Below, piece after piece: positions 38,416 to 49,480 of a DNA stretch of 64,000 bases. The stretch lies in NCBI RefSeq assembly GCF_000711795.1, contig NZ_JONH01000002.1:248001-312000 (forward strand). The letters run 5' to 3'. Origin of the DNA: Vibrio pacinii DSM 19139 (GTDB taxonomy: Bacteria; Pseudomonadota; Gammaproteobacteria; Enterobacterales; Vibrionaceae). The position numbers and the translations under genes are program-made. Under the pieces are notes generated by a model. It made no database searches and was not told the DNA's origin. It saw only the letters and a program-made list of their open reading frames with translations. How positions within the stretch are numbered: the first letter of the stretch is position 1; every line of letters starts with the position of its first letter.

Positions 38416-40095
38416 CTATAGCTGTTGTTCTAAATCATCTTCTTCGAACATAGATGAGAACTTAACCTCAAACTGATTGAATTTAAAAATACTCGCGCCA
38501 TGAACACGTTTAGTGGTGACCTTTTCTTCACCAAACTGGACGGTAACGTGGCTGTAAACTTTACCCTTAACCTCAACGACTGCTTCTTCGAGGGCTACCT
38601 CAAGTTCATTATCATGGTTATCGCGAACGGCTTTAACTTTCTCTAAATGTGCATTAGCTGCCTGTTTATCTTGTTCAAGTTGTTGCTCTTGCTCAGGCGT
38701 TCGTTGTGACTTAGGTATTTTTTTCAGCTCGAGCTCTTTACGCACCATATTCATGGTACCTTCTTGAGCTTGAGTGTACTGTTCTTTAAGTTTGGCTTTC
38801 TTATCTTTGTACATTTGAAAACGAGCAAAGGCATGGATGAAGGTAGCAGTATCACCTTCGACTCCAAGGTTTACACAAGTAATTTTACTGCCAACTTTGG
38901 CATGTCCGCCACTGAGTGTACCCTGCTTCCCAGCGGCATCACACACCACAAGATCACGACCACAACGCAGCTCATTGTTCATACAATGGACGCTGAGATT
39001 GATGTCATTTGCCGCTTGTAACTCTGAAAACTGGGCATAGTTAGCGGTGATAGACCCCCCTGATTTAACGATACAGCTTTTCTGCTCATTCTCTGAAACA
39101 TTGTGGCCAATAATGCCTTTCGCGACCTCAATATCGCCTTGTACCTGAACATCCGCCGACTCAATGAATCCACCAACCGTCAGTGAGCCTGTGGCTCTTA
39201 CCATCATGTCAGACTCAATATTGCCCAACACAACAACGTTTCCTTTAAACTTCACATGTCCCGTTGCGACACCGATAGTAGGTAAGCAAAGGGCGTTTTC
39301 CACCTCAACAGTACGCTCTTTGATGATTGGCATACCTGAAGCTTCGGCAATCAACACGTTGGGGTCATCCGGTGAGATTATTGTTCCTTTTCCTTCTTTG
39401 AGCACAGCATCACTGCCAGACTTCGCGGGGATAGGTTTACCTTGCACTGTCATGCCCGGTGTTCCTTTAGTTGCAGGAACACGCCTCATTAATGGTTGAT
39501 TGGCGGCAACATTGATGGTTTCGCCTAAATTGAGCATATCGACTTTTCCACCAGGAGTGGCTTCTGTCGGTGCGAGGACTTGTTTACTGGGATCGTCAAC
39601 AAGCGCAATAAACTTAGCATCAACGCCTTGTTTAGGCTCTTTGCCTTTCGCTACAGGTTGAGTAAAAGTTTCACCCGGCTTGAGTTGATGGCTCATCACT
39701 AACACTTTTTTGAGCGCTAACTTATTAATGCCTTTAGTCACATGTGCTTGAGCCAGCGCATGAACTATTTGTGGGCCTTTTAGGGGAGCGCCTTTATAGG
39801 CCCCCGTCACCGTCATATTGGCGATCATGTCTTGCTCGGTAAGCTCGATGTCAATAGCCGCATCTCTTACTTCTGCAATGACAACGCCAACATACGCTTC
39901 ACTTTTCATCTCCTTGGCATAGTTGATGAACTTGGTCACATTATCATCTATAACGTATAATTCGCTGGCGTTAATCTTAGCTAACGCGTCGCTCAAACCT
40001 CGAGTGTCGAAGTTTGAATCTACGGTGATATCTGGCGAGAGTTTGGCTAACACTTGAGTGTTATCGTCAGAAAACGCGACAAATTTATCCCACAT
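38416..40095 (-). CDS. FapA/DUF342 family protein
   Basis: A 559-residue DUF342 protein. The repeated beta-helix core spans ~240-400 (GHVKFKGNVVVLGNIESDMM, SADVQVQGDIEVAKGIIG), with a coiled-coil-like charged stretch ~430-500 rich in glutamine, lysine and glutamate. Members are cytoplasmic, polymer-like or polar proteins of poorly known role. It is the last gene on this strand after the chemosensory/partner-switch cluster and separated from it by a parS2 site. A role in localising cluster proteins is speculative. Confidence 0.85.
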   Translation of the reverse strand: MWDKFVAFSDDNTQVLAKLSPDITVDSNFDTRGLSDALAKINASELYVIDDNVTKFINYAKEMKSEAYVGVVIAEVRDAAIDIELTEQDMIANMTVTGAYKGAPLKGPQIVHALAQAHVTKGINKLALKKVLVMSHQLKPGETFTQPVAKGKEPKQGVDAKFIALVDDPSKQVLAPTEATPGGKVDMLNLGETINVAANQPLMRRVPATKGTPGMTVQGKPIPAKSGSDAVLKEGKGTIISPDDPNVLIAEASGMPIIKERTVEVENALCLPTIGVATGHVKFKGNVVVLGNIESDMMVRATGSLTVGGFIESADVQVQGDIEVAKGIIGHNVSENEQKSCIVKSGGSITANYAQFSELQAANDINLSVHCMNNELRCGRDLVVCDAAGKQGTLSGGHAKVGSKITCVNLGVEGDTATFIHAFARFQMYKDKKAKLKEQYTQAQEGTMNMVRKELELKKIPKSQRTPEQEQQLEQDKQAANAHLEKVKAVRDNHDNELEVALEEAVVEVKGKVYSHVTVQFGEEKVTTKRVHGASIFKFNQFEVKFSSMFEEDDLEQQL

Positions 40096-40195
40096 GTCAT
40101 TCTGTCCTTAATACTTCCTGGCCTCAGTGTATAGAAAATATTCGCGGGACTGTATCAAAAGTGTGACGTTTTAAGGCTTACATCACTAGATGTTT

Positions 40196-40208
40196 TTTAC
40201 ACTGTAAA
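40196..40208. other. parS2 centromere site
   Basis: TTTACACTGTAAA is an exact ParB2-site match between the SpoIIE-type phosphatase and fapA genes. Confidence 0.8.
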
Positions 40209-40213
40209 TAACC

Positions 40214-41911
40214 CTAGCTTGAGCTCGGAAAGTGATGCGCTGCCGACAGTGAATAAACCGCAGTAACACTTCGCCCCTGTTTCGAATATTCTAATGAATC
40301 ACATAATTCAGAAGCAAGAACAATGCCGCGACCATGCGTTAATGACTTATCTGGGCTGCTACCGCGTGTGCGATAGTCAAATCCTTCACCATTATGCTCT
40401 AGCTGCATGGTTAAACGTGCCTGAATGGGATCATAATCAATCATTAGCTCAACCCACATATCATCGCCGAGCTGCTTCAGCTTCTCTTCGCGGAGTTGGT
40501 AAAATAAGAAAAACCCATCCTGTTCCTCTTTAATTGACGAGTCCAATTTTAACAAACCATGCTCAATCGCGTTGGCAAACAATTCAGAAAGCACTGAGCA
40601 AACCAAATCAAGATGTACACCACCATGTAGTATACCGGTTAGAAATTTACGGACCTCTGTCATCACGCTAATACCACGCAACGCGCTGCCACAGAGCTTA
40701 AGTTTCGATTCGATGGGAATATGGTTAAGAACGACCTCATTCGGCGGTGAAATCTGGTTGTTAGCATTTGAAATAGGAAATGTCATGGCTAAGATAGATA
40801 AGTCATCACCTACCGTTTTATCAGCAAACTGACGAACTGAATCGTAAAGTGTTGGGATAATGGCGCGATTTTGTTTGAATACTTTCTCTAGCCGTTCTTG
40901 GCCAAACTGCTCGCCATGTTCATCAGAGGCTTCGATGACACCATCGGTATAACAGATAATTTGTTGCTCTGGCTCTAAACGGAAATTGACGATGTCTGCT
41001 TCAAATTCGTGCGGCTTAAGCACCCCAAGCGGCATGTGAGTTGACACCAGACGACGTACGATGTCACCTTTACGGTCAATCAAATACCCGTCAGGCAACC
41101 CTCCTCCCCACCAAGAAACTTCAAAGCCATTAGCACGTACTTCAAAAATACTCGCGGCGAGCATCATCCCCATCGGCAGAAAACGCACCAATACTTCATT
41201 CACTTCACGAGCAATTTCTCCCAACGACAAACCTTTTGATGCCATCGAAAAAAAAGCGCGGGTAGCCGGAATCGCGGAAATGGCGGCAGGCAGACCATGC
41301 CCGGTCGCATCAGCAATCATCACATAGACGCCACCATGAGGTCGATTGGCGACCACGATTAAATCCCCATTGAATACGGTTGAAGGGGTCGAAAGATAAT
41401 TGATGCCATAGATATTTTGCACTTGGGCACTCATCTCAAGCATCAGATTCGAAAATATAGACTCGGCTATCGCATATTCATAACGCACTTGTTCATGAAA
41501 TTGGCTTAGTTCATCACGCTGCTCCATCACTTGGTTGTGTATACGGACAATGCGGTAGTGAGCTTGAACTTTAGCCGTGATCACACTGCGTTCAATCGGC
41601 TTGAGAATAAAATCATCGCCATAATTTAAGCAGCGCTCAAACGACGCATGGTCGTCCAACACCGTTAAAAATATAATTGGCATATGTATATCAGGGAAAG
41701 CGAGTCGAATTTCTTGGGCAGTGGTAAAGCCATCTTTCACTGGCATCATGACATCAAGCAAAATAACATCTGGCAAAGACTCCATTTGCCTCATTGCCGC
41801 CACAACACCCTGACCATTTTCAAACGTTGTCACCTTCTCAGCGAGATGACTCAACATAAAACGACATAGTTCTCTGTTCGTTGCATGGTCGTCTACGATC
41901 ATTACATGCAT
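40214..41911 (-). CDS. Response regulator-PP2C phosphatase with HATPase domain (HsbR/SypE-like)
   Basis: A 565-residue three-part switch protein. REC covers 1-120 (phospho-acceptor D53 in LLDVMMPVKDG), a SpoIIE-type PP2C phosphatase ~165-380 (YVMIADATGHGLPAAISA, then a late DDLSILAM), and a C-terminal RsbW-like histidine-kinase/anti-sigma fold ~425-560 (ELFANAIEHG N-box, GRGIVLASEL). Combining phosphatase and kinase in one chain lets it dephosphorylate and rephosphorylate a STAS partner under CheA/REC control, as in Pseudomonas HsbR. A STAS gene follows upstream in the operon (18 bp). Confidence 0.92.
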   Translation of the reverse strand: MHVMIVDDHATNRELCRFMLSHLAEKVTTFENGQGVVAAMRQMESLPDVILLDVMMPVKDGFTTAQEIRLAFPDIHMPIIFLTVLDDHASFERCLNYGDDFILKPIERSVITAKVQAHYRIVRIHNQVMEQRDELSQFHEQVRYEYAIAESIFSNLMLEMSAQVQNIYGINYLSTPSTVFNGDLIVVANRPHGGVYVMIADATGHGLPAAISAIPATRAFFSMASKGLSLGEIAREVNEVLVRFLPMGMMLAASIFEVRANGFEVSWWGGGLPDGYLIDRKGDIVRRLVSTHMPLGVLKPHEFEADIVNFRLEPEQQIICYTDGVIEASDEHGEQFGQERLEKVFKQNRAIIPTLYDSVRQFADKTVGDDLSILAMTFPISNANNQISPPNEVVLNHIPIESKLKLCGSALRGISVMTEVRKFLTGILHGGVHLDLVCSVLSELFANAIEHGLLKLDSSIKEEQDGFFLFYQLREEKLKQLGDDMWVELMIDYDPIQARLTMQLEHNGEGFDYRTRGSSPDKSLTHGRGIVLASELCDSLEYSKQGRSVTAVYSLSAAHHFPSSS

Positions 41912-41928
41912 ACGATCTCCTTAGTCAT

Positions 41929-42228
41929 TTACTCAATATCAAATTTTTTATCGAATCGAGAAATTGTCAGTATTTTTCTCACTTGAGGTAATGTGTTGGT
42001 GATGCGTATCGTGCCATCTTGCTGGCCGAGATAATTGTGCATGTTGAGTAACATACCCAAACCTGCGCTATCGATGTAATCAACTTTACGCAGGTCGATA
42101 GTAAAACGAAATTCTTGACGATCACTGTAAGTACGGCGAAAGTCTTGAACCAGATTAAATCCGAAAGCTCCCTCTATCATTATCGTTATATGCTTTGCTG
42201 TAGAGTCTACTTGTGCTTCTACTGTCAT
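41929..42228 (-). CDS. STAS-domain anti-anti-sigma-type protein
   Basis: A 99-residue single STAS domain. The phospho-serine site DSAG is intact (S54 in VDYIDSAGLGM), so it can act as the switchable partner of the adjacent PP2C/HATPase protein. It lies 17 bp before that gene. Its downstream target, a sigma factor or a synthase, is not visible in the window. Confidence 0.9.
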   Translation of the reverse strand: MTVEAQVDSTAKHITIMIEGAFGFNLVQDFRRTYSDRQEFRFTIDLRKVDYIDSAGLGMLLNMHNYLGQQDGTIRITNTLPQVRKILTISRFDKKFDIE

Positions 42229-42274
42229 AGTTTATTCCTCACCATCTGTCGTTTTTCGGCTAGCGATATTATTA

Positions 42275-43429
42275 TTAGAACAGCTCTACCTCGCCTTCTT
42301 CGATACTATGCTGCGCCGCGGCTGGCGCATCACGACCAGAAATCTGCTGTCGTAGTTGGTTAACTTGCTGTGTGAATTCTTGGATTGACAACGATCCGTT
42401 GTCGTAACGCTGACAAAGCTCAGAGAGTGACTGTAGATAGCCAACACTATGCTTAGCATAATCGCCCTGTTGAGTGATGATGTCGGCAAATTGCAACGCG
42501 CGAATTCCGTTGTCAACTTGGACTCGCAGTCTGTCACCACTTGAACTGATCTTATACACTTCTTGCTCTACAGAGCGGTTCACCCGTTGAACCCCTTTCA
42601 ACATCTCATCGACTTTTTCTTTAGATTCGATCGCTTCTGTCATGTCAATCGAAGCCATTTCTCCCACCGTTTTATTGGCTTCCTCAACCGTTTTTTGGGC
42701 GATATTAATTTCGGCCTCGATCTGTCCATTTAACTCTTCTGCTTTTACAGAAAGATTACGCACCTCTTGTGCCACGACGGCAAAGCCGCGTCCTGCGTCC
42801 CCTGCACGTGCAGCCTCTATCGCAGCATTCAATGCCAACAAATTGGTTTGCTCTGATAAACCTCGCACTTGTTCAAGTAGTTTAAACACCGTGCCTAGCT
42901 TGTCAGACATATCGTGAATACTGTGCACCGCAGAAATACTCTTTTCCGAAACATTGACCAGCGTATCGACAAATTGACGAATGATGGCTTCGGTTTTGGG
43001 CAACACATTACTGATATCGCTATCGCTGTCTTGATTACCGAGTAAATTCTCAACCAACTCTGAGGTAATTTTATTTTGCTCTTCGGCCAGTTGCTGTAAG
43101 GCAAAATAGCTTTCATTTAGCGTCTCAACAGATTCATCTACGACGCTGCGCTGATGATCAAGCGGTTCGATTAATTGATGAGAAATAAGATCCAGAGTCT
43201 GACTAATATCAAAACGAGAGATTTCTTTTTCGCTCGGCTCTATAACGACCGAACTTGCTTGCGTTTGTTGTTTTGGCATGACAAACCAAGGAATGGCTGC
43301 CGCAAGAATCATCATCGCGACATTGACGATAGAGGAGGCCATACTGAGTGCAATCAATAACAGCATAATTTGCAGACCGATAGCAGCCACATAGCGTTTT
43401 TTTACGTTAAGTTTGTTGTCTATTAGCAT
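42275..43429 (-). CDS. Methyl-accepting chemotaxis protein with membrane hairpin
   Basis: A ~384-residue receptor from the ATG at 43429 (AAGGA upstream; a longer frame to 43606 starts inside cheB). Two adjacent hydrophobic segments (~12-32 and ~33-52) form a hairpin without a periplasmic sensor domain, then a cytoplasmic signalling region with the tip [19 protein letters not shown]. No HAMP is obvious. Lacking an input domain, it may sense membrane or cytoplasmic state, or serve as a scaffold for the cluster. It sits between cheB and the STAS gene. Confidence 0.88.
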   Translation of the reverse strand: MLIDNKLNVKKRYVAAIGLQIMLLLIALSMASSIVNVAMMILAAAIPWFVMPKQQTQASSVVIEPSEKEISRFDISQTLDLISHQLIEPLDHQRSVVDESVETLNESYFALQQLAEEQNKITSELVENLLGNQDSDSDISNVLPKTEAIIRQFVDTLVNVSEKSISAVHSIHDMSDKLGTVFKLLEQVRGLSEQTNLLALNAAIEAARAGDAGRGFAVVAQEVRNLSVKAEELNGQIEAEINIAQKTVEEANKTVGEMASIDMTEAIESKEKVDEMLKGVQRVNRSVEQEVYKISSSGDRLRVQVDNGIRALQFADIITQQGDYAKHSVGYLQSLSELCQRYDNGSLSIQEFTQQVNQLRQQISGRDAPAAAQHSIEEGEVELF

Positions 43430-43457
43430 TTTTGCTTCCTTGACATAATGTAAGCAA

Positions 43458-44495
43458 CTAACCATCCGGTGAAAGGTAATGAACGATTTGTTGTGCCACT
43501 TTGTTAATGTCGACAACCGACAGTGCTGCACCCATTTCGACTGCAACACGTGGCATCCCCCATACAACCGATGAGTCTTTGTCTTGTGCAATAGTTCTAG
43601 CGCCAAGTTGTTTCATGCGGAGCATTCCATGCGCACCGTCTTGGCCCATTCCCGTTAAGATGACGCCAATCGCCTTTGCGCCTACCGTTTCTGCGACAGC
43701 GTCAAACATGACATCCACCGACGGCTTGTGACGATTTACCGCAGGTCTGTCATCAAGTTGGCAATAAAGGTGACTGCCCCGTCGCAATACCGTTAAGTGT
43801 TTATCCCCAGGAGCGAGATACGCGCAACCATGAGTTAATGGTGCTTGAGTTGCCGTCAGCTCTTTGACTTCTATATCACTGTAATCATTTAAACGCTGAG
43901 CAAACGATGCGGAAAACTTCGCACTAATATGTTGCGTGATCACAATTGGAGGTAAACCTGATGGTAAGGAAGACAATACTTTTCTCACCGCTTCTGTTCC
44001 CCCGGTTGACGCGCCTATTGCGATCAACTCAATGTGATGATGATGCTTAGGTGCCACCAATTTTTCTGGGGCCGAAGGCATAACCGAAGTGACATTGGCA
44101 CCTGCGGCAATCTTAATCTTATCGTTGACAAGGCTTTTGTAATTGAGCATCTCTGCGGTATTGTCTACCGATGGCTTGGGAAAGTAGTCGACAGCCCCCA
44201 ATTCGAGAGCGGCAAGCGTGGCATCTGCTCCATGCTGAGTTAAAGTCGAAATCATCACCACAGGCATAGGGCGTAGACGCATTAAATTTTTTAAAAACTG
44301 GACCCCATTCATTTTCGGCATTTCGATATCTAACGTCAGTACATCGGGATTATGCTGTTTAATCAACTCCCGAGCTTGAAGCGGATCTTCCGCTGCCGCA
44401 ACCACTTCCAGAGCAGGATCTGAGTTAATTAACTGTGACAACAACGCGCGATAGACTGGTGAGTCATCCACAATCAATACTCGTATCTTTTTCAT
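43458..44495 (-). CDS. cheB: Protein-glutamate methylesterase CheB
   Basis: A 345-residue chemotaxis methylesterase/deamidase. REC (1-120) has D56 in [12 protein letters not shown]; the catalytic domain has S163 in [13 protein letters not shown], histidine in [11 protein letters not shown] and aspartate in [11 protein letters not shown]. It removes methyl groups from receptors and is activated by CheA phosphate. It overlaps cheD by 4 bp. Confidence 0.97.
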   Translation of the reverse strand: MKKIRVLIVDDSPVYRALLSQLINSDPALEVVAAAEDPLQARELIKQHNPDVLTLDIEMPKMNGVQFLKNLMRLRPMPVVMISTLTQHGADATLAALELGAVDYFPKPSVDNTAEMLNYKSLVNDKIKIAAGANVTSVMPSAPEKLVAPKHHHHIELIAIGASTGGTEAVRKVLSSLPSGLPPIVITQHISAKFSASFAQRLNDYSDIEVKELTATQAPLTHGCAYLAPGDKHLTVLRRGSHLYCQLDDRPAVNRHKPSVDVMFDAVAETVGAKAIGVILTGMGQDGAHGMLRMKQLGARTIAQDKDSSVVWGMPRVAVEMGAALSVVDINKVAQQIVHYLSPDG

Positions 44496-45139
44496 AAAAA
44501 TAACTCCACGTCATCAGACTGATGATGGCTCTGTTTATCAAGTTGGTCAGCGTATTGCTCTTCTTGATGTTGCAAACGATAAACTTCAATAAATGGAATT
44601 CGCTTTAACCATACTTGCCCACTAACAGGGTCAAAGAGTACTTTTCTTGGCTCTAATCCTCCCAAGTCTTGCGAGACAACCGTCATGCCTTCTTGTGCAA
44701 CGTAATTGAGAACAAAGGCAATATTCTTTTCACCGATCATTGAATTGCGTCCCATCATTTGCGCGCCACCAAACAGCTTCAAGCGCAGCGACTTGCGTTG
44801 AGCACCGCGCTCAAGCATGGCATTAAATAACATTTCCATGGCGTAACTGCCGTAGCGAGATGCGGTCGATATAAGCTCTTCAGGCTGCCAAGATTTGAGC
44901 TGTGATTTGCTATCAAAAGGCAATAGAAAATGGTTCATCCCGCCAATATGCAGCTTAGAGTCCCAAATACATGCCGCGACACAAGAGCCTAAACCAGTTG
45001 CGATCAACTCATCCTCAGCGTCAGTACAATAGACACCACCAGGAAGCACTTTAACGATGTGTTTATCTTTTAGCGGGTGATAAAAACGGTTAAAGTGACT
45101 GTTTTCGTATTGTGGTGGTGCCAATTTTGAACCTAGCAA
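44492..45139 (-). CDS. cheD: Chemoreceptor glutamine deamidase CheD
   Basis: A 215-residue CheD. The catalytic cysteine and histidine lie in [12 protein letters not shown] and [11 protein letters not shown]; a later SMIGEKN matches the third conserved element. CheD deamidates receptor glutamines and usually works with CheC or, in clusters like this, with receptors directly. It lies between cheR (10-bp gap) and cheB (4-bp overlap). Confidence 0.95.
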   Translation of the reverse strand: MLGSKLAPPQYENSHFNRFYHPLKDKHIVKVLPGGVYCTDAEDELIATGLGSCVAACIWDSKLHIGGMNHFLLPFDSKSQLKSWQPEELISTASRYGSYAMEMLFNAMLERGAQRKSLRLKLFGGAQMMGRNSMIGEKNIAFVLNYVAQEGMTVVSQDLGGLEPRKVLFDPVSGQVWLKRIPFIEVYRLQHQEEQYADQLDKQSHHQSDDVELFL

Positions 45140-45148
45140 AATTGCCTC

Positions 45149-46000
45149 CTATTTTTTAACATAAATGGTATGGCCTAAGTGATGGAACAAATCCATATCC
45201 GCTGGCACACTTTCTGAGTGGCCTAAGAACAGCGCACCATTTGGCTTAAGCTGCTGATAGAATCGTTCGAGTAGCTGCCGCTGGGTATTTTTATCAAAGT
45301 AGATCATCACATTGCGGCAAGCGATCAGATCAAACGTCTGATCAAATTGCCAGTTCTGCAATAAATTAAGTTGGCGAAACTCGATCAACTGCTGCAAGCC
45401 GACTCTGCTCTTTATCTTGCCTTTTTGCGCGCCTGTCCCCTTAACAAAACATGGCTTAAGGTACTTCGCCGGAATACTCGACACCGCCGCTTTATCGTAA
45501 ATACCAAGCTCTGCGTGGCTAAGTACCTTAGTATCAAGATCAGTCGCTAAGATTTTCACATCGTCGATATGATCCAACACCTTAGCCCAGTGAAGCGAAG
45601 CCACTAAGCTGTAAGGCTCTTCCCCCGTCGAACAACCCGCCGACCAAATACGCAATTTATTCAGCCCTTGTTGCTGCCACTCCTTAATCAATACCTTTTC
45701 GAGAAAATCAAAATGATGATATTCGCGAAAGAACTGAGTTTTATTGGTCGTCAAGCAGTTGATGAAATTCGCATGCTCTTGCGAATCTTGCTCAATGACT
45801 TGACGATAATCGCTAAAACGGCGTAGGCCTAACCGCCTTAATTGACGGCTAATACGCCCATACACCATGGTTCTTTTACGATCGGAAAAGTAGATGCCAA
45901 CGTTCTTGTGCATGAACCACTGAATATATTTAAAATCTTTATCCGATAGCTCAAACTCATCTGGCACTGTCTTTTCGGATTGTGCTAGAACTCTTCCCAT
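45149..46000 (-). CDS. cheR: Chemotaxis protein methyltransferase CheR
   Basis: A 283-residue CheR. The N-terminal helical domain (~15-90, including [12 protein letters not shown]) precedes a SAM-binding domain with [13 protein letters not shown] and [11 protein letters not shown]. The N-terminal MGRVLAQ start overlaps the upstream receptor by 16 bp. The upstream receptor ends in a pentapeptide of the type CheR binds, which fits the operon order. Confidence 0.96.
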   Translation of the reverse strand: MGRVLAQSEKTVPDEFELSDKDFKYIQWFMHKNVGIYFSDRKRTMVYGRISRQLRRLGLRRFSDYRQVIEQDSQEHANFINCLTTNKTQFFREYHHFDFLEKVLIKEWQQQGLNKLRIWSAGCSTGEEPYSLVASLHWAKVLDHIDDVKILATDLDTKVLSHAELGIYDKAAVSSIPAKYLKPCFVKGTGAQKGKIKSRVGLQQLIEFRQLNLLQNWQFDQTFDLIACRNVMIYFDKNTQRQLLERFYQQLKPNGALFLGHSESVPADMDLFHHLGHTIYVKK

Positions 46001-48381
46001 TCGTCCCCATCCTCTTCAAGCTTGAAGCTCGAATTTGCGACTTTTGGTGTTCTGATCTCTCTGATATTCGTATCTCGACTTGCTGAACCAGGTTTTGACT
46101 CAAACGTCGTCACATTCGTATCAGTGACAAAGAAGTTCATTAAATGAAGCAGTTGTTTACCTTCATCTTTGAGAGATTGGCTTGCAGCTGACGTTTGCTC
46201 GACCAAAGACGCATTTTGCTGTGTCATTTCATCCATAGTGGCAACCGCTCGGTTGATTTCATCAATACCTGTCGACTGCTCTTGGCTAGAAGAGGCGATT
46301 TGTGCAATCAGCTCAGTCACCTTCTCGACGGCATCGACGATTTCATTCAGTGTCGAACCTGACTCATCGACGAGGCGTGAACCTTCATCCACTTTTTCTA
46401 CGCTGTCTTTAATCAAACCTTTAATTTCTTTTGCCGCTGCCGCGCTGCGCTGCGCTAGATTACGTACTTCACCCGCCACTACCGCAAAACCGCGGCCTTG
46501 CTCACCGGCTCTGGCTGCCTCGACAGCTGCATTCAGTGCCAATAAGTTGGTTTGGAATGCAATTTCATCAATGACACCGATAATGTCAGCAATCTTCTTG
46601 CTCGCGGTGTTAATTTCTGCCATCGCCGACACAGCCTGGCCGACCACTTCTCCACCTTTACTGGCTTTTTTCGCCGCATCGTCAGACAGTTCATTCGCAC
46701 CACGGGCATTATCGGCATTTTGACGTACCGTTGCCGTCATCTGCTCCATACTTGCTGCGGTTTCTTCTAGGTTAGAGGCCTGAGCTTCAACGCGTTGACT
46801 CAAGTCGTTATTACCTTCGGCAATTTCCGTTGATGCAGTTGCCACGCGTGCCGATGATTGAGTGATTTTCTCAACCATATTGCGCAAATTCACAATCGAG
46901 GTATTCACCGCATGGGATAAGCGGGCAAATTCTCCGGTATTATCATCCGGCATGGTGATATTGAGATTGCCATCTGCAACTTGGCTCATCACATCAATAC
47001 ATTGGCCAAGGGGAGCAACCATGGTATCGAGAAGATTGTTAATACCGTTACCCAATTCACGCATAAAGCCGTTATACACACTGGTATCAATACGATCAGT
47101 CAATTCACCAGCAATAGCTTTTTGAATTAATGACTCGACCTGACGCTGGCCATCTTGCTGCTCGGTAATATCGATCCACTGCAGCGCTGGGCCAATATAG
47201 TTACCTTGGCTATCGTGCATCGCGATACAGGTTAAATTAAATTCCAGTCCCCCGACGCTAATGTTGGATGAAAAAGGTAACCGATCAGGATTGGCGATAA
47301 TGTTACGTTGATGACCTGGATTCTTATGGAAAACATCGATATTTTTCCCAACCAAATTACTTGCATCAAAACTGGGTAAGACTTTTTGCAAATCACTTTC
47401 ACGACTGCGCATTAAGTTCTCTAGAGAAGGATTCAAGTAGGTGATGATGCCTTCTTTATCAGCCATCATTAGGTTAGTCGTCATCCCTGCTACCGCAGAG
47501 GCTAAGCGACCAATTTCCTCTTCTTTAGCACGCTCTTGAGTCACGTCTCGCCACTCAAGTGTATTGCCAATATAATTGCCCGATGCGTCATGAATAGCAG
47601 CAACATTCAATTCGATCTTAAGATCTTGAATTTGAATGTCAGTGCTGAAAGGCAAGTTCGTTGGATCAGCAAGTAACGCTCGTTGATGAGCCGGATTACG
47701 GTGAAAATCATCAATACAACGCCCCATCAACCACTCTTCACTGGCAGTGAAACCTGTCCAAACACTACGCATCGTCGCTTCGTGAAGGCCAAATAGCTTC
47801 AGCGTTTCTTGGTTGATGTAGGTAATGAGAAAATCTCGGTCTATCATTACCATCGCAGTTTGAGCTTGATCAATCGCCGCTTGAAGACGACTCAATTCCT
47901 GTTCTTTGCGAATACTGTCGGTAACATCAGACCATTCAAGGGTATTACCGACGTAGTCACCAGACTCATCAATAATCGCTCCGACATTAAGCTCTATTTT
48001 GACGTCCTTAACATTAATCGTTGTCCTGTAAGGTAGGTTTCCCGGATTCGATAACAGCTGACGCTGATGACTAGGGTTGGCATGGAACAAGTCAATGCAA
48101 TATCCCAATAAAAAGTCCTCAGAAGCCTTAAAGTTTGGCCATACGGATTGGAATAAGACTTCATGAGTTTTAAACAACTCAAGTGACTTGCTATTGAGAT
48201 ACGTGATGTTGAAATCACGGTCGATCATCATCAATGCCGTTTGTGCCGCATTGAGTGCAGAAAAAAGCTGACTTTTGCTTAAACCTTGATCTTCTTCGAT
48301 GTCAAACTCCTGCGCGAGTGTGTCCTGCGTTGGGGCGACAAACTGAGTTTCAGGCGCAGTGTTTCTATTCCAAAATGCCAT
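45985..48381 (-). CDS. Aer2-like triple-PAS chemoreceptor with CheR-binding tail
   Basis: A 798-residue cytoplasmic chemoreceptor. Three near-identical PAS domains cover ~34-155, ~165-285 and ~295-410. Each has an FHxNPxHQR histidine segment (H100, H227, H352) and ends EWxDVT/QWIDIT (W150, W277, W402), residues that in P. aeruginosa and V. cholerae Aer2 coordinate heme and contact oxygen. A poly-HAMP-like/linker region ~415-520 and the signalling domain with [20 protein letters not shown] follow. The last five residues, EWEEF, match the C-terminal pentapeptide that tethers CheR. Predicted oxygen/redox sensor of the cluster; no membrane helix. Confidence 0.93.
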   Translation of the reverse strand: MAFWNRNTAPETQFVAPTQDTLAQEFDIEEDQGLSKSQLFSALNAAQTALMMIDRDFNITYLNSKSLELFKTHEVLFQSVWPNFKASEDFLLGYCIDLFHANPSHQRQLLSNPGNLPYRTTINVKDVKIELNVGAIIDESGDYVGNTLEWSDVTDSIRKEQELSRLQAAIDQAQTAMVMIDRDFLITYINQETLKLFGLHEATMRSVWTGFTASEEWLMGRCIDDFHRNPAHQRALLADPTNLPFSTDIQIQDLKIELNVAAIHDASGNYIGNTLEWRDVTQERAKEEEIGRLASAVAGMTTNLMMADKEGIITYLNPSLENLMRSRESDLQKVLPSFDASNLVGKNIDVFHKNPGHQRNIIANPDRLPFSSNISVGGLEFNLTCIAMHDSQGNYIGPALQWIDITEQQDGQRQVESLIQKAIAGELTDRIDTSVYNGFMRELGNGINNLLDTMVAPLGQCIDVMSQVADGNLNITMPDDNTGEFARLSHAVNTSIVNLRNMVEKITQSSARVATASTEIAEGNNDLSQRVEAQASNLEETAASMEQMTATVRQNADNARGANELSDDAAKKASKGGEVVGQAVSAMAEINTASKKIADIIGVIDEIAFQTNLLALNAAVEAARAGEQGRGFAVVAGEVRNLAQRSAAAAKEIKGLIKDSVEKVDEGSRLVDESGSTLNEIVDAVEKVTELIAQIASSSQEQSTGIDEINRAVATMDEMTQQNASLVEQTSAASQSLKDEGKQLLHLMNFFVTDTNVTTFESKPGSASRDTNIREIRTPKVANSSFKLEEDGDEWEEF

Positions 48382-48449
48382 GAGTTACCTCTCACTGGTT
48401 ATTTCATCTGACGTTGTACCAAAACGAATAAACTGTCATTACGTTGGCA

Positions 48450-48914
48450 TTAAGCCCAACTCTCTTCCGTTTGGCTGGGTTGCGCGAGCTCTGCTGTATC
48501 AAACAAAGCTTGCATATTAATTAGGACCATATGTCCATTGGGTACCGAAACAATGCCTTGCACATATCGATGATCAACATCGACACTGACGTGCGGCGAT
48601 GGCTTTATTTGCTCATTAGTCAGTGAATACACTTCTGACACCCCATCCACGATAATGCCTAGGGGATGCCGTTGCTGATCATTAAGTACAATCACAACCG
48701 TTGTTGCGTTGATTTCGGCGGCAGATAAACCAAAGCGTAATCTCAAGTCAACAATCGGTATGTACTCGCCACGAATTTCCAGTACGCCTTGCATATAGTT
48801 AGGAGAATTGGGCACCTTCCTCACCGGTGTCCAGCCCCTGACCTCTCTGACATCGAGAATGGGCACGGCATACTCCTCGTCTTCAAGCAAAAAACTGAGG
48901 AATTCCTTAGTCAT
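48450..48914 (-). CDS. cheW: Chemotaxis coupling protein CheW
   Basis: A 154-residue CheW, one of two here. It starts FLSFLLEDEEYAVPILDVREV and contains RGEYIPIVDLRLRFG, the receptor- and CheA-contact SH3 folds. It overlaps the other cheW by 4 bp. Confidence 0.94.
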   Translation of the reverse strand: MTKEFLSFLLEDEEYAVPILDVREVRGWTPVRKVPNSPNYMQGVLEIRGEYIPIVDLRLRFGLSAAEINATTVVIVLNDQQRHPLGIIVDGVSEVYSLTNEQIKPSPHVSVDVDHRYVQGIVSVPNGHMVLINMQALFDTAELAQPSQTEESWA

Positions 48915-49471
48915 ATTGGGTTCCTTAAAATCCGCTCAATATTGAGCAGTTCATCCGTATCAAGCAGAGACATTACACGCTCGCCAACATTTACAATGCC
49001 TTGTAGGTATGGCGTAACCAGTGAATCGCCAACACTCGGCGAAAGCACATTGTCCCCCTGACTCACGACATCACTGACCGCATCGACCACCAGTCCCATC
49101 ATTTTGTCATCGTTATCACCACTGGAACGCAATACAATCACCACGGTGGTTGGCAGATATTGACACTCTCCGACCGAAAACCTTGCTCGAAGATCAATGA
49201 CCGGAACGATCATGCCACGCAGGTTGATCACGCCCAGCACAAAACTCGGTGAACGTGGAATAGGCGTTGGTTTCTCCCACACACGGATCTCTTCAACATC
49301 TTTAATATCAACACCATAGAGTTCATTAGCTAACTCAAAACTCAAAAAGTCGGCATTTTCACTGACTTCATTACTCACGGCTTCGTTAAGAGCGTCCACA
49401 TCGGTAAGGTGAGCCTGCGACGACATCGCGTTGTGCTCCGGTTGAGGTTTATCTATGCTGATGCTGTCCAT
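48911..49471 (-). CDS. cheW: Chemotaxis coupling protein CheW (second copy)
   Basis: A 186-residue CheW with a ~40-residue N-terminal extension rich in serine and asparagine. The core is FLSFELANELYGVDIKDVEEI and NLRGMIVPVIDLRARF. Paired CheW proteins allow separate receptor sets or array geometry. It lies 9 bp after cheA. Confidence 0.93.
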   Translation of the reverse strand: MDSISIDKPQPEHNAMSSQAHLTDVDALNEAVSNEVSENADFLSFELANELYGVDIKDVEEIRVWEKPTPIPRSPSFVLGVINLRGMIVPVIDLRARFSVGECQYLPTTVVIVLRSSGDNDDKMMGLVVDAVSDVVSQGDNVLSPSVGDSLVTPYLQGIVNVGERVMSLLDTDELLNIERILRNPI

Positions 49472-49480
49472 CGCAACTCC

